DNA of 64,000 bases from Solirubrobacter soli DSM 22325 (GCF_000423665.1 NZ_AUIK01000023.1:124001-188000); one strand, 5' to 3'. Positions 46,347-60,875 are shown, counted from the first letter of the stretch. Numbers and translations are program-made. The notes: generated by a model not told the origin, from the sequence alone.

Positions 46347-47453
46347 ATGAAGATCACGACCCGGCGCGACGCGCTCTTCGGCCAGCTGCAGACGGTCACG
46401 CGCGCGGCATCCACGCGCAGTGCCGTCCAAGCGCTGTCCGGAGTCCAAGTGCTCGCCACCGGCGGCGCGATCGAGCTCCGCGCCACGGACATGGAGATCG
46501 GCCTGCGGGTGCCGCTCGAAGGCGACATCGTCCGTGAGGGCTCCGTCGTCCTCCCGGCCCGGCTGGTCGTGGACGTCGTCCGCGCGCTCCCCGGCACCGA
46601 CGTCTCCTTGGAGCTGCGCCCCACCGAGCAGGACGTCGAGATCGTCGGCGGCTCTGCGAACTTCCACATCCGCACGCTGCGCTCGGAGGACTTCCCGCCC
46701 TTCCCGGAGCCCGAAGGCGATCGCGTCCTCGTCCCCGGCGACGCGTTCGTCGGCACCGTCAACAAGGTCGCCCGCTCGGCCTCGCGTGACGAGACCCGTC
46801 CGGTCCTGACCGGCATCCTCGTGAGCGCGAACGGCGACGAGCTGCGGATGGTCGCCACCGACTCCTACCGCCTCTCGGTCAAGGAGACCAAGCTCGAGGA
46901 GGCCCTGAGCGGCTCCTTCGAGGCCAACGTGCCGGCGCGCGCGCTGCAGGAGCTGACCCGGATCGTCCAGCACGAGAACGCGCAGGAGCTGGCGGTGTCG
47001 GTGCGCGCGAACCAGGTCGTCTTCGAGGCGGGTGGCGTCGTGCTGTCCTCGCGGCTGATCGACGGCCAGTTCCCGAACTACCGCCAGCTGCTCCCGGACA
47101 CGTACGAGCACGCGCTGCGCCTGGCCGGCGGGGAGATCTCGGAGGTCGTGCGCCGCATCAGCCTGCTCGCGCAGAAGAACGCGCCGCTGCGGCTCGCGTT
47201 CACCGAGGGCGAGCTGACCGTGTCGGCGCGTACCCCGGACGTGGGTGAGGCGCGCGAGACGCTCCCGGTCCCGTTCGCCGGCGAGCCGCTGGAGATCGGC
47301 TTCAACCCCGAGTTCCTGCGCGACGGCCTGGAGGCGATCGAGGGCGGCGACGTCGTCCTGAAGCTGATCTCCCCGCTGCGTCCGGGGATGATCGAGGCCG
47401 GAGATGAGTCCGGCTTCCAATACCTCCTGATGCCAATCAGACTGAATGTCTAG
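46347..47453 (+). CDS. dnaN: DNA polymerase III beta subunit (sliding clamp)
   Basis: 368-aa ring-forming clamp. It carries the KITTRRDALFGQLQTVTRAA start, the RPVLTGILVSANGDELRMVA central domain and a C-terminal QYLLMPIRL ending typical of DnaN. Length is standard for the three-domain clamp. It lies between dnaA and recF. Confidence 0.97.
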   Translation: MKITTRRDALFGQLQTVTRAASTRSAVQALSGVQVLATGGAIELRATDMEIGLRVPLEGDIVREGSVVLPARLVVDVVRALPGTDVSLELRPTEQDVEIVGGSANFHIRTLRSEDFPPFPEPEGDRVLVPGDAFVGTVNKVARSASRDETRPVLTGILVSANGDELRMVATDSYRLSVKETKLEEALSGSFEANVPARALQELTRIVQHENAQELAVSVRANQVVFEAGGVVLSSRLIDGQFPNYRQLLPDTYEHALRLAGGEISEVVRRISLLAQKNAPLRLAFTEGELTVSARTPDVGEARETLPVPFAGEPLEIGFNPEFLRDGLEAIEGGDVVLKLISPLRPGMIEAGDESGFQYLLMPIRLNV

Positions 47454-47455
47454 GA

Positions 47456-47529
47456 AAGGCGATGCAGCCCCTCCGCCCCACCCCGATATTCGAGGCTAAG
47501 GCGATGCAGCCCCTCCGCCCCACCCCGAT
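47456..47529. repeat. Tandem direct repeat, 32-bp unit twice with 42-bp period
   Basis: The 32-bp unit AAGGCGATGCAGCCCCTCCG...CACCCCGAT occurs at 47456-47487 and 47498-47529 without mismatch. It fills most of the dnaN-recF gap. It is CCCC-rich on the plus strand and its role is unknown. Confidence 0.8.
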
Positions 47530-47555
47530 CATCCGACCTTAAAGAGGCGCGAGGC

Positions 47556-48652
47556 ATGCTCGCGATGCGGCTTGTGCTGCGCGACTTCCGCTCCTACGAG
47601 GCGGCGGACGTGCGGCTCGGGCCGGGTCTGACGGTCATCTCTGGTCGCAACGGCGCCGGCAAGACGAACCTGCTCGAAGCGGTCTACTTCGCCTGCACCG
47701 GCCGCTCGTGCCGGACGGCGAACGAGCGGGAGGTCGTGCGGTTCGGCGCCGAGCTGACGCGCTTGGAGCTCACGTGCGAGGACGAGCTCGGCCGCCACGA
47801 CATCTCGGTCGGGTTCAAGCCGGGCGAGCCGAAGCGGCTCAAGGCCGACGGGGCGCCTGTGGACAACTTGGTCGGGGTGTCGGCAAGGCCGTTGGTATCG
47901 GTCTTCCTCCCCGACCGGCTGGAGCTCGTCCTCGGTGCGCCCGCGCTGCGGCGTGCGCACCTGGACCAGGTGATCGCGGCGCTGTGGCCGGGACGGTCGG
48001 CGACGCGGCGCTCCTACAGCGCCGCCCTCGCGCAGCGCAACGCCCTCCTGGCGTCGATTCGCGCCGGCCGGGCATCGCGGGCCTCGCTCCCGGCCTGGGA
48101 CGCCGAGCTGGCCCGCCACGGGCTCGCGCTGATGGCCGACCGCGCCGAGACCGTCGAGCGCCTACGCCCGCGGTTCGCCGAGCACGCGGCGGGGCTTGGC
48201 CTCGAGGGCGAGGTCGAGCTCAGGTACCGCCCGCGATCGAAGGCCGCCGACGCCGAGGGCCTGGTCGCGGAGCTCGCCGAGCGGCTCGACGGCGATCTCG
48301 AGCGCGGCTTCACCGGTCACGGGCCGCACCGCGACGACCTGGCGTTCCGCCGCGAGGGGCGCGAGCTCAGGAGCTACGGCTCCCGCGGGCAGCAGCGGCT
48401 CGGGCTCCTGGCGCTGCTGCTGGCCGAGCGGGAGGAGCTGGCCGACGCGCGCGGCGCCGCTCCGCTGCTGTTGCTCGACGACGTGATGTCCGAGCTGGAC
48501 GCGACCCGCCGCGAGCGGCTGACGACGCTCCTGCGCAGGGACGGTCAGGCGGTCATCACCACGACCGAGATCGAGCACGTCCCGGGAGGAGAGGCCGACG
48601 ACGTGGAGAAGATCTTCATACAGGGCGGGCAGGCAATCCAGAGGATCACGGC

Positions 48653-48656
<4 letters not shown>
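47556..48656 (+). CDS. recF: DNA replication and repair protein RecF
   Basis: 366-aa SMC-like ATPase loading RecA at gaps. N-terminal RDFRSYEAADVRLGPGLTVI, Walker A SGRNGAGKTNLLEAVYF, and a C-terminal RSYGSRGQQRLGLLALLLAE signature with Walker B LLLDDVMSELD. Start ATG 47556 is followed by a second ATG 9 nt later. The stop overlaps the DUF721 gene start (GTGA). Confidence 0.94.
47858..47866 (-). promoter_or_regulatory. DnaA-box-like sequence inside recF
   Basis: TTGTCCACA on the minus strand, the actinobacterial DnaA box form. It lies in recF coding sequence (GAPVDNL). A second copy occurs in gyrB at 49251-49259, where the VVDN codons force it, so chance is possible. Confidence 0.3.
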
Positions 48657-51543
<2,887 letters not shown>

Positions 51544-51546
51544 GCC

Positions 51547-54117
<2,571 letters not shown>

Positions 54118-54144
54118 CGCTTGCGGGTCCGCCTGAAGGTTCGC

Positions 54145-54150
54145 TACTCT
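54145..54150 (+). promoter_or_regulatory. Promoter for the RNA downstream of gyrA
   Basis: -35 TTGCGG (54121-54126) and -10 TACTCT (54145-54150) are separated by 18 bp. Transcription would start near 54157, after the gyrA stop at 54117. Confidence 0.55.
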
Positions 54151-54182
54151 TCGAATCACCAGAGAAAGGGGGTGGTCCGAAG

Positions 54183-54227
54183 TTGAGTGACAGTTCTTGT
54201 GGGACCCTGGAGGTGCCCGGCCGCTAG
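54183..54227 (+). CDS. 14-codon ORF within the structured RNA
   Basis: TTG at 54183 begins a 14-residue frame (LSDSSCGTLEVPGR) ending at TAG 54225-54227. The GGGGG core of the 16S-complementary segment lies 10 nt before it. The frame has no recognised homologue. Translation is uncertain. Confidence 0.35.
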   Translation: MSDSSCGTLEVPGR

Positions 54228-54356
54228 ACCAGCCGGCGCTGGACCCCGCGTTTCTAGCGGAATCCACACCGGTGCACCGCCGTGTTCGATGCCGGAGTTA
54301 GTCCCCCCGGCCGCCTAGAAAGTTCGGACGCGGCAGAAAGTCCAGCAGGTTGTAAG

Positions 54357-54391
54357 CGAGGCCCCGGTTGTCGACCGGGGCCTCGTTCTTT
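54357..54391 (+). terminator. Strong Rho-independent terminator
   Basis: CGAGGCCCCGGT and ACCGGGGCCTCG make a 12-bp stem with a 5-nt loop, followed by TTCTTT. It closes the gyrA-downstream RNA unit and could also stop readthrough from gyrA. Confidence 0.9.
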
Positions 54392-54424
54392 AACCGGGTG
54401 GCTGCCGCCCCCCGGACCCCCCGC

Positions 54425-55911
54425 TTAAGCCCGCGTCGGTGTCGCGACGCCGAGCTCGAGGTCGGCGACCCCCAGCGCTTCGACGCGCTCGCGCCAGCGT
54501 TCGGCGCTCAGCTCGCCGTCGCGGAGCTCGTGGATCGACACGTGCGGCGCGAGCGTGTCGTCGCCGCGGCGGGCGCTGACCGGCTCGGCCGGCTGCGCCT
54601 CGAGGCTCCAGCCCGCGTTCTCGAGCGCGAGCAACACGGCGTCGCCGAGCACGCCGGCGGCGAGCGCGTTGCGGTCCTCGACGTCAGGGTCGGTGATCTT
54701 GTCGGCATGCTCGCCGATGTGCTCGATCGCGGTCGGGAGCGTGCCGACGGTGACGCCGGCGACGACGATGGCGAAGCGCTCGGTCAGCGCCCGTGCCCGG
54801 GCGCCGTAGATCTCGGCGCCGACCGCGTCCCAGTCGATCGGCGGGAGGCCGGCGACCTCGCTCCCGAGCAGGAACTCGAGCAGGTCGCGTTCAGTGCGGG
54901 ACGCCTCGTTGAGGGCGTCGATGGCGCGCGGAGAGTCGTCGGGGTCGCCGTCCGGCAGGTCCTCGACCGCCGCGATCCGCTCGGGAAGCGACGGGTGCGA
55001 GTCGTAGGGGTCGGTCTCCTCCTCGCGCAGCGCGTCGAGGTACTCGCTCGCGTTCGCCTCCACCGACTCGTGGGTGATGAAGCGCTGGAAGCCCTCGGAC
55101 ACGGGCGGGCGGCGGCCGGCCTCCAGACCGGGACGACCTCGAGCTGCCAGTAGTAGTCGAACCCGGGCGCGTAGGCGTGGATGCGCTCGAGGGCCGACAC
55201 GTGCGCGGCGCGGCCGACGCTGCGGACCGCGCACGCGTCGGCGGCGAACTCCTGCCGGCGCGAGATCTTGGCGGTGATGCGCAGGAACGCGTTGCCGTAC
55301 CAGATGAACGGCTGGCGGACGAGCTTCTGCGACCAGGACTCGTCGCCGTCGCCGTCGCTCAACTGGTGGACGGTGCGGATGATCGTCGCCCGTGTGCGGT
55401 AGATCCATGGGCCGAGGCGGGTGTCGCCGCCGCTGTAGTGGCCGAACTCGTGGGCGAGAACGCCGCGCAGCTCGCGCTCGGACAGGATGTGCAGCAGCGG
55501 GATGCCGACGATCAGGACGCGGCTGGTGCGCGAGGCCTGCGTGACGGCCGCGTTGGCCTCGAGCGTGAGGTAGACCGCGTCCGGCATCGGCTCGCCCGCG
55601 GCGTCCGCCTCGTGCTCGACGAGCTCGAACAGCCGCGGCTGCTCGCTCTTGCTGACCTGCAGACCCGGCGCCTCGAACTTCAGCCGCCGCGGGATGATGG
55701 CCCAGAGGATCGAGAACCCGAGGAACAAGCCGGTGATCGTCAGCCATAGGTTGCCCGTGCCGTTGAGGACCCACCCGAGGATCGGGCCCGCGATCAGCGC
55801 CGCGGCGATCACGAGCGCGAGGACGTAGAAGCCGATCGTCAGGGCGATGGCGGCGGCGAAACGGCCGGCCAACGATGGGCCGGCGGGAACGTGAGCATCA
55901 GTTCGAGGCAT
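54425..55911 (-). pseudogene. M48-family metalloprotease, frameshifted
   Basis: The N-terminal frame from ATG 55911 has two or more membrane helices and the zinc motif in VLAHEFGHYSGGD (His154, Glu155, His158). It runs to about LEVVPVW near 55130. The rest (GRRPPVSEGFQRFITHESVE to the end at 54425) reads in another frame. One extra C in the CCC run at about 55130 would restore one reading frame of roughly 495 aa. This may be a real mutation, a sequencing error, or programmed. The C-terminal half is the usual M48 extracytoplasmic region. Confidence 0.8.
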
Positions 55912-55944
55912 CGCACCGGTGTGGATGCCCCGAATGAAGGTCTG

Positions 55945-56439
55945 TTACGCCGCCCGGGGGAGATACTGGCGCCAGGTCGCCGGGATCGTCGGCGAGGCCA
56001 GTTGGATGAAGATGTGGGCGCCGGGGGTGTGCGGCTTCGCCCGCGGGTGCATGTTGACCTGGTGCGGCAGGCGGTCGGCCTTGCGCCGGTTGCAGGGCGC
56101 GCAGGCGGCGACGATGTTGTCCCAGCCGGACCCGCCGCCCTTGGAGCGAGGGATCACGTGGTCCACCGTCAGCGAGGTGCGGGCGCCGCAGTACTGGCAC
56201 ATCCAGCCGTCGCGGGCGAAGACGGCGCGGCGGGTGATCTTGCGCTTGTGCGTGTCGCGCGGGATGCGGACGTACGTGACCAGGCGGATCACGACGGGAC
56301 GCGGAAGCGAACCGGTCGCCCAGTGCAGGTCCTTGGTCCCGACCTCGACGACCTCGGCCTTGTCCTTGAGCAGCAGGACGGTCGCGCGCCGCACGGTGCA
56401 CACGTTGATCGGCTCGTACGTCGCGTTGAGGACGAGCAC
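55945..56439 (-). CDS. HNH endonuclease domain protein
   Basis: 164 aa from GTG 56439 (LVLNATYEPINVCTVRRA); a longer start at GTG 56547 adds a low-complexity end. The HNH core is CQYCGARTSLTVDHVIPRSK, then WDNIVAACAPCNRRKADRLP, with CxxC zinc pairs and the DH of the active site. This is a common actinobacterial HNH type, function unknown (possibly DNA repair or defence). No restriction-modification partner is adjacent. Confidence 0.85.
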   Translation of the reverse strand: MLVLNATYEPINVCTVRRATVLLLKDKAEVVEVGTKDLHWATGSLPRPVVIRLVTYVRIPRDTHKRKITRRAVFARDGWMCQYCGARTSLTVDHVIPRSKGGGSGWDNIVAACAPCNRRKADRLPHQVNMHPRAKPHTPGAHIFIQLASPTIPATWRQYLPRAA

Positions 56440-56582
56440 ACGACCACCACTCCAACGGCTACTCGAGCCGTCAGCTTCAGGTCCGTGCCGCGGGTGGTCG
56501 CCGGGCGGCACGGACCCCAGTGGTCCTGGGGGTACAGCGGTTGCCACGATCGGGAGTGTAGCGATAGGTCTGACGGAAGGAC

Positions 56583-57416
56583 CTAGGTTCCAAACGAGCC
56601 GAGGACTCGAACCATTTCCGCGTGGCGCTTGAGCCCCTGGACCGCGCCGACCACCGCAGGGTCGGCCATCGAGGCCTCGAGATCGAGGAAGAACATGTAC
56701 TCGCCCATGCCCTGTCGAAGCGGGCGCGACTCGATCCGCGTGAGGTTGATGCCGGCGAACGCGAACACCGCCAGGCAGGACACGAGCCAGCCGGAGGCGC
56801 CCGAGCCCATGCCCCAGAACACGAGGATCGTCTTCGCGGGTCCGGCGTCGGGCGGGGCGGGTGCATCGGAGGCCTGGGCGATCCACGCGAAGCGGGTCGC
56901 GTTGCCCGGATCGTCCTCCAGATCCTCGGCGAGCATCACCGCGCCGTAGCGGCGAGCCGCGAGGCGTGGGCCGATCGCGGCGGTCGTGCCGGTGCCGTCC
57001 TGCGCGACGTCGCGGACGGCGTCGGCCGTCGACGCGGCCGGGACGACGGCGGCGTTGGGCAGGTTGACCTGGAGCCACTCCTTGCATTGCCCGAGCGCCT
57101 GCGGGTGCGAGCGGACCATCGTGATCTCCTCGAACGCCAGCGACCGGCCGGCCGCGAGGCAGTACGAGACCGGTTGGACGACCTCGCCGATCAGCGCGAC
57201 GTCGGGCGCCTCGAGCGCGAGCGCGTCGAGCACCGGATCGACCCCGCCCTCCAGCGCGTTCTCGACCGGCACGAGCGCCCGCTCGATCCGCCCCTCCTGG
57301 ACGGCGAGCACGACGTCGCGCAGCGTCGCAAGCGGCACGGCCTCCGCGTCGGGGGCGGCCGCCGTCAACGCCTCGTCGCTCACGGTCCCGGGCGGACCCA
57401 GATAGGCGACTCTCAC
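56583..57416 (-). CDS. pheA: Prephenate dehydratase
   Basis: 277-aa enzyme converting prephenate to phenylpyruvate for phenylalanine synthesis. VAYLGPPGTVSDEALTAAAP start, RALVPVENALEGGVDPVLDA, and the AIGPRLAARRYGAVMLAEDL segment. A C-terminal ACT domain has the feedback signature NLTRIESRPLRQGMGEYMFF. GTG start overlaps the DUF4446 stop (GTGA). Confidence 0.93.
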   Translation of the reverse strand: MRVAYLGPPGTVSDEALTAAAPDAEAVPLATLRDVVLAVQEGRIERALVPVENALEGGVDPVLDALALEAPDVALIGEVVQPVSYCLAAGRSLAFEEITMVRSHPQALGQCKEWLQVNLPNAAVVPAASTADAVRDVAQDGTGTTAAIGPRLAARRYGAVMLAEDLEDDPGNATRFAWIAQASDAPAPPDAGPAKTILVFWGMGSGASGWLVSCLAVFAFAGINLTRIESRPLRQGMGEYMFFLDLEASMADPAVVGAVQGLKRHAEMVRVLGSFGT

Positions 57417-57943
57417 TGCGACTCGATGATCACGGATTGGACCTCGCCGCCGGCGAGCGCGAGCCGCACGGCCTCCTCCTCCTCGGGGGAGAGCTGGTGC
57501 TCGCCGCGGCCGGCGTGGATCTGCTTGCAGTACAGCCGGGCGGTGTCGCGGTGGGCGATCGAGGAGAGCACGACGCCATTGTGATCGGCGTCGAGCAGGG
57601 CGATCGTGGTCGACTGGTGTCCGGACATCTCGCCGTAGGCGTCGTAGCGGACCAGCGAGCGGTAGGCGATCGCGCCGTCGAGGCGGTCCTCGGCCGCGGA
57701 CATGCGCTCGTCGAGGTGGGCGGCGACGTCCTCGACCCGCGCGTGGAGCGCCTCGAACGCGTGTTGGAGGTCGCTCGCGTGGATCACGAGGTCGGTCTGC
57801 CCGTGCTCGCCCAGCACCGCCCGCTGCGCGCTGCGCACCCGCCGGAAGCGGACGCTCAGCACCAGCAGCCAGATCATGGCGATCAGCGCCGCGGCGGCGG
57901 CGGCGAGGGCAACGATCCCCGGGGCCTCCGAGAAGTCCGACAC
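57413..57943 (-). CDS. DUF4446 family membrane protein
   Basis: 176 aa, GTG start. One N-terminal helix (IVALAAAAAALIAMIWLLVL) precedes a coiled-coil region (ALHARVEDVAAHLDERMSAA) and a beta-rich core with VRYDAYGEMSGHQSTTIALL. It ends in a conserved SVIIESQ tail. DUF4446 function is unknown. It is coupled to pheA downstream. Confidence 0.85.
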   Translation of the reverse strand: MSDFSEAPGIVALAAAAAALIAMIWLLVLSVRFRRVRSAQRAVLGEHGQTDLVIHASDLQHAFEALHARVEDVAAHLDERMSAAEDRLDGAIAYRSLVRYDAYGEMSGHQSTTIALLDADHNGVVLSSIAHRDTARLYCKQIHAGRGEHQLSPEEEEAVRLALAGGEVQSVIIESQ

Positions 57944-57953
57944 GCCCCGAACG

Positions 57954-59108
57954 TTAGCCCTGCGCGAAGAGCGTGGGGTACGTCGACTTGTTGTTGTCGG
58001 TCTTCTCTTCGCCCGGGACCTTGGCGACCGTGACGTTGATGTTCACGACGGCGCCGAGCGGGGGTTCACGGTTGAGCGGCAGCTCCACGGTCGCCTTCTC
58101 GCCCTTGGCGACCTTCGGGACGGTCTTGTTGAGCGTGATCGGCGTGCCGGTACCGCTGGCGAGCTGGATCTTGAGCGTCACCTTGACGTTGAACTCGTCG
58201 TTGTCGCCCTGGTTGGTGAAGGCGACGAGGAACGGCTGGCCCTTGACGTAGGTGAGGCGGTTGGAAGCCGTCGGCGACAGCGTCACGTTGCCGTAGCTGG
58301 TGGCGTTGAGGCCGGTGCCGTGCAGGCCTGGGCCGGTCGGCTGGTTCTTGTTCGTGTTGTCGCCGCTACCCGAGGTGTCGCCGGTCGACAGGCGCGTGCC
58401 GAGCTTGGACGCCACGAACGCGGGCGAGACCCAGGAGATCTCGCGCAGGAACTGGGACGACGTGATGTTCCCGCCGATCCCGGCGTCCGCCAATGCCTGC
58501 TTCATGAACGGCTGGACGCGCGCGTTGTAGAGCACGTCGGACGCGTCGAAGGCGCGCATCTGGCCGGCGATCCCCTTGATCGCGTTGTCCGCGTTGTCGC
58601 CTTCGTCGCCGAGCGCGTTCTTGACGTCGTCGGAGATCTTCTGCAGGCCGTTGCGGCGCAGCTCGAGCGCGATCAGGAACGACTGCTGCGCCTCGGTCAT
58701 GTCGCCCGGGACGCTGAGCGCCTGCGCCTGCTTGAGCGACTGGTCGGCCGAGCCCTTGAAGCTGAGGACGCTCTGGTAGAGCTCGGTCGGCGAGGTCTGC
58801 TGTGCCCCGTCCATCGCCTTGAAGAACTGCTCGCCCTGCCCCTGGGACTCCGTGCCGATCTGGGTGACCTTGGCCGTGTAGTCGCGCAGCGCGTTCTTGT
58901 GGCGCGAGTTGTTGCACGCGCGCACCCCGAAGAACAGGAGCAAGAGGATGAGCAGGCCGGCGATGCCGGCGATCATCCGCCGGACGAGCACGGTCTGGGC
59001 GTCCGTCGCCCCACCGGAAGTCACCCGGCCGCGACGCGGTGGAGGCGATGGGCGCACACGAGTGCGCGCGGTGCGTGGGGGCTCGTCGTCCTCGTCGAAG
59101 AAGGACAA
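57954..59108 (-). CDS. Membrane-anchored extracytoplasmic protein with CARDB-like domain
   Basis: 384 aa. TTG start at 59108 has GAGGAG 8 nt upstream. A short arginine-rich cytoplasmic start and one helix (MIAGIAGLLILLLLFFGVRA) are followed by a helical domain with DYTAKVTQIGTESQGQGEQF. A C-terminal beta domain, RLTYVKGQPFLVAFTNQGDN, resembles CARDB/adhesion-type folds. It is divergent from the Ser/Thr kinase by 84 bp. Function is unknown. Confidence 0.78.
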   Translation of the reverse strand: MSFFDEDDEPPRTARTRVRPSPPPRRGRVTSGGATDAQTVLVRRMIAGIAGLLILLLLFFGVRACNNSRHKNALRDYTAKVTQIGTESQGQGEQFFKAMDGAQQTSPTELYQSVLSFKGSADQSLKQAQALSVPGDMTEAQQSFLIALELRRNGLQKISDDVKNALGDEGDNADNAIKGIAGQMRAFDASDVLYNARVQPFMKQALADAGIGGNITSSQFLREISWVSPAFVASKLGTRLSTGDTSGSGDNTNKNQPTGPGLHGTGLNATSYGNVTLSPTASNRLTYVKGQPFLVAFTNQGDNDEFNVKVTLKIQLASGTGTPITLNKTVPKVAKGEKATVELPLNREPPLGAVVNINVTVAKVPGEEKTDNNKSTYPTLFAQG

Positions 59109-59192
59109 ATCTTGGTCTCCTCAGGGCTCCGGCAACTTCAACGTAACAGGGAGGTCGGAGGGAACCGCGGTGGTGCGCCGAACTCGGGCGTG

Positions 59193-60875
59193 ATGGAGAC
59201 CACCGACGAGCTCCCTACGGAGGTCGCCGCGGAGCTCGTCCTTGGTCGGTACCGGCTCGGCCAGCGGCTCGGCTCCGGCGGCTTCGGGACAGTCTACGCG
59301 GCCACCGACGAGCGCCTGGAGCGCGCCGTGGCCGTGAAGGTGATCCCGGGCCCGCCGATGCACGGCGAGCGCGGGCGCCGCGAGGCGCTCGCCGCGGGGC
59401 GGCTCGACCACCCCGGCGTCGTCGCGGTCTTCGACGCGGGGGAGGACCAACGAGCCCGCTACCTGGTCTCCGAGCTCGTCCACGGGCGCACCCTCGACCA
59501 GCTCGGCGCCGAGGGCGTGTTGAGCGACCGCGACGTGCTGCGGATCGGCCTCGCGCTCTGCGGCGCGCTCGAGCACGCCCACGGGCGCGGCGTCGTGCAC
59601 CGCGACGTCAAGCCGCAGAACGTCATCATCCCCGACGCGCCGCGGTCGGCGGCCGGTGTGGCCAAGCTCGCGGACTTCGGCGTCGCCCACCTCGCCGGCG
59701 ACGAGCCGCTCACCCGCACCGGGGACGTGGTCGGCACCCTTGCCTACATGGCCCCCGAGCAGGCCGCCGGCAAGCGCATCGACGAGCGCTGCGACCTCTA
59801 CAGCCTCGCGCTCGTGCTCTACGAGGCGCTCGCGGGCGTCAACCCGGTCCGCGCCGGCTCGCCCGCCGCCACCGCCCGGCGCGTCGGCACGGTGCTCCCG
59901 TCCCTGCGCCGCCATCGCAAGGACCTCCCGGAGGAGTTGTGCGCGGCGATCGACACCGCCCTGCGCCCGAAGCCCGACGAGCGCGGGACGATCGACGACC
60001 TCGCGGCCGAGCTCGCCGAGTCGCTGCCCGAGGTCTCCGACGAGGGCGGATCCGTCGCGCCGCACCCGCTCGAGCGCACGCAGCCGTTCGCGCCGCTGCC
60101 GCGCGGCGTCGCCCGCGGCGCGGCCGCATTGCTGGCCGGCGGCCTCGCCGCCGCCGCGCTGCAATGGGTGGGGGAGCCGATCCTGCCCGCGCTTGCCGCG
60201 GTCGTCGCGGTCGCGCTCCTGCCGCGGATCGGCTGGCTGCTGACCGCCGCGGGGGTGATCGGCGCGCTCTCGACGGAGCAGCCGGGCGCCGCCGTCCTGG
60301 TCGCGGCCGCGGCGCTGCCGGTGCCGCTCGCCCTGCGCCGGGACGGCGCGACATGGTCGGTGCCCGCGGTCGCGCCGCTGCTCGGCCTCGCGACGATCGC
60401 CGGCGCCTACCCGGCGTTCGCCGGACGCGCCCGCGGCGCGGTGACGAGAGCCGCCCTCGGCGCGCTCGGCGCGTGGTGGGCGCTCCTCGCCGCGCCGCTG
60501 CTCGGCACGGCGACGCTCGGCGGCGAGGATCCGTCCGGCGTGGCCGTACTCGGCGCGCGGCCGCCGCTTCCGATTGACGCCAACGCCGCGCTGGACGACG
60601 TGATCGCCCCACTGCTCAGCTCCGGCGCGCTGCTCTACGCCGCGCTGTGGGCGGGTGCGGCGCTCGTGCTGCCGTGGCTGGTGCGTGGTCGCTGGCTCGC
60701 CGCGGACGTCGTCGCGGGCTCGATCTGGGCTGCCGGACTCGGCGCCGCGACCGCCGCGATCGCCCAGTCGATCGACGCTCCAGAGCCAAACGGGCTGGTC
60801 CTGGGCGCGGTCGTGGCGGGCGTGATCGCCGTCGCGGTACCACACCTCCGGGGAGGACCGGTGGTGGAGCCGTGA
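59193..60875 (+). CDS. Serine/threonine protein kinase with polytopic membrane domain
   Basis: 560 aa. A Hanks-type kinase domain covers residues 18 to about 275: GSGGFGTVYAATDERLERAV (P-loop), AVKVIPG, catalytic HRDVKPQN, ADFGVAH and MAPEQAAGKRIDERCDLYSL. Instead of PASTA repeats the C-terminus has about seven hydrophobic segments (AAALLAGGLAAAALQWVG, LPALAAVVAVALLPRIGW and others), so it may sense within the membrane. It sits before the FHA-PP2C-FtsW/RodA genes. Confidence 0.9.
   Translation: METTDELPTEVAAELVLGRYRLGQRLGSGGFGTVYAATDERLERAVAVKVIPGPPMHGERGRREALAAGRLDHPGVVAVFDAGEDQRARYLVSELVHGRTLDQLGAEGVLSDRDVLRIGLALCGALEHAHGRGVVHRDVKPQNVIIPDAPRSAAGVAKLADFGVAHLAGDEPLTRTGDVVGTLAYMAPEQAAGKRIDERCDLYSLALVLYEALAGVNPVRAGSPAATARRVGTVLPSLRRHRKDLPEELCAAIDTALRPKPDERGTIDDLAAELAESLPEVSDEGGSVAPHPLERTQPFAPLPRGVARGAAALLAGGLAAAALQWVGEPILPALAAVVAVALLPRIGWLLTAAGVIGALSTEQPGAAVLVAAAALPVPLALRRDGATWSVPAVAPLLGLATIAGAYPAFAGRARGAVTRAALGALGAWWALLAAPLLGTATLGGEDPSGVAVLGARPPLPIDANAALDDVIAPLLSSGALLYAALWAGAALVLPWLVRGRWLAADVVAGSIWAAGLGAATAAIAQSIDAPEPNGLVLGAVVAGVIAVAVPHLRGGPVVEP

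Larger units (their letters stand above)
54157..54391 (+). ncRNA. Structured RNA unit downstream of gyrA (family not recognised)
   Basis: About 235 nt from promoter to terminator, with no long ORF. AGAAAGGGGGTGGTCC (54163-54178) can pair over 16 nt with the common 16S rRNA 3' end, including two G-U pairs. Stems: CCGCTAGA/TCTAGCGG (54221-54228 with 54253-54260), enclosing CCAGC/GCTGG, and a long-range GTCCGAA/TTCGGAC (54175-54181 with 54323-54329). It ends in a 12-bp terminator. It may be an mRNA leader, or an RNA acting on ribosomes. It does not match RNase P, SRP RNA, tmRNA or 6S motifs as I know them. Confidence 0.6.

Noticed and set aside
47708..48652. Plus-strand frame inside recF leading into DUF721
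   Set aside because: Same-strand shadow frame of recF, arginine-rich; DUF721 similarity starts at GTG 48653.
54118..54156. Extension of gyrA or a further gene after it
   Set aside because: gyrA ends at TAG 54117 and no frame longer than a few codons opens before the RNA unit.
57702..59192. Long plus-strand frame upstream of the kinase
   Set aside because: Antisense to DUF4446 and the anchored protein; kinase homology begins at 59193.
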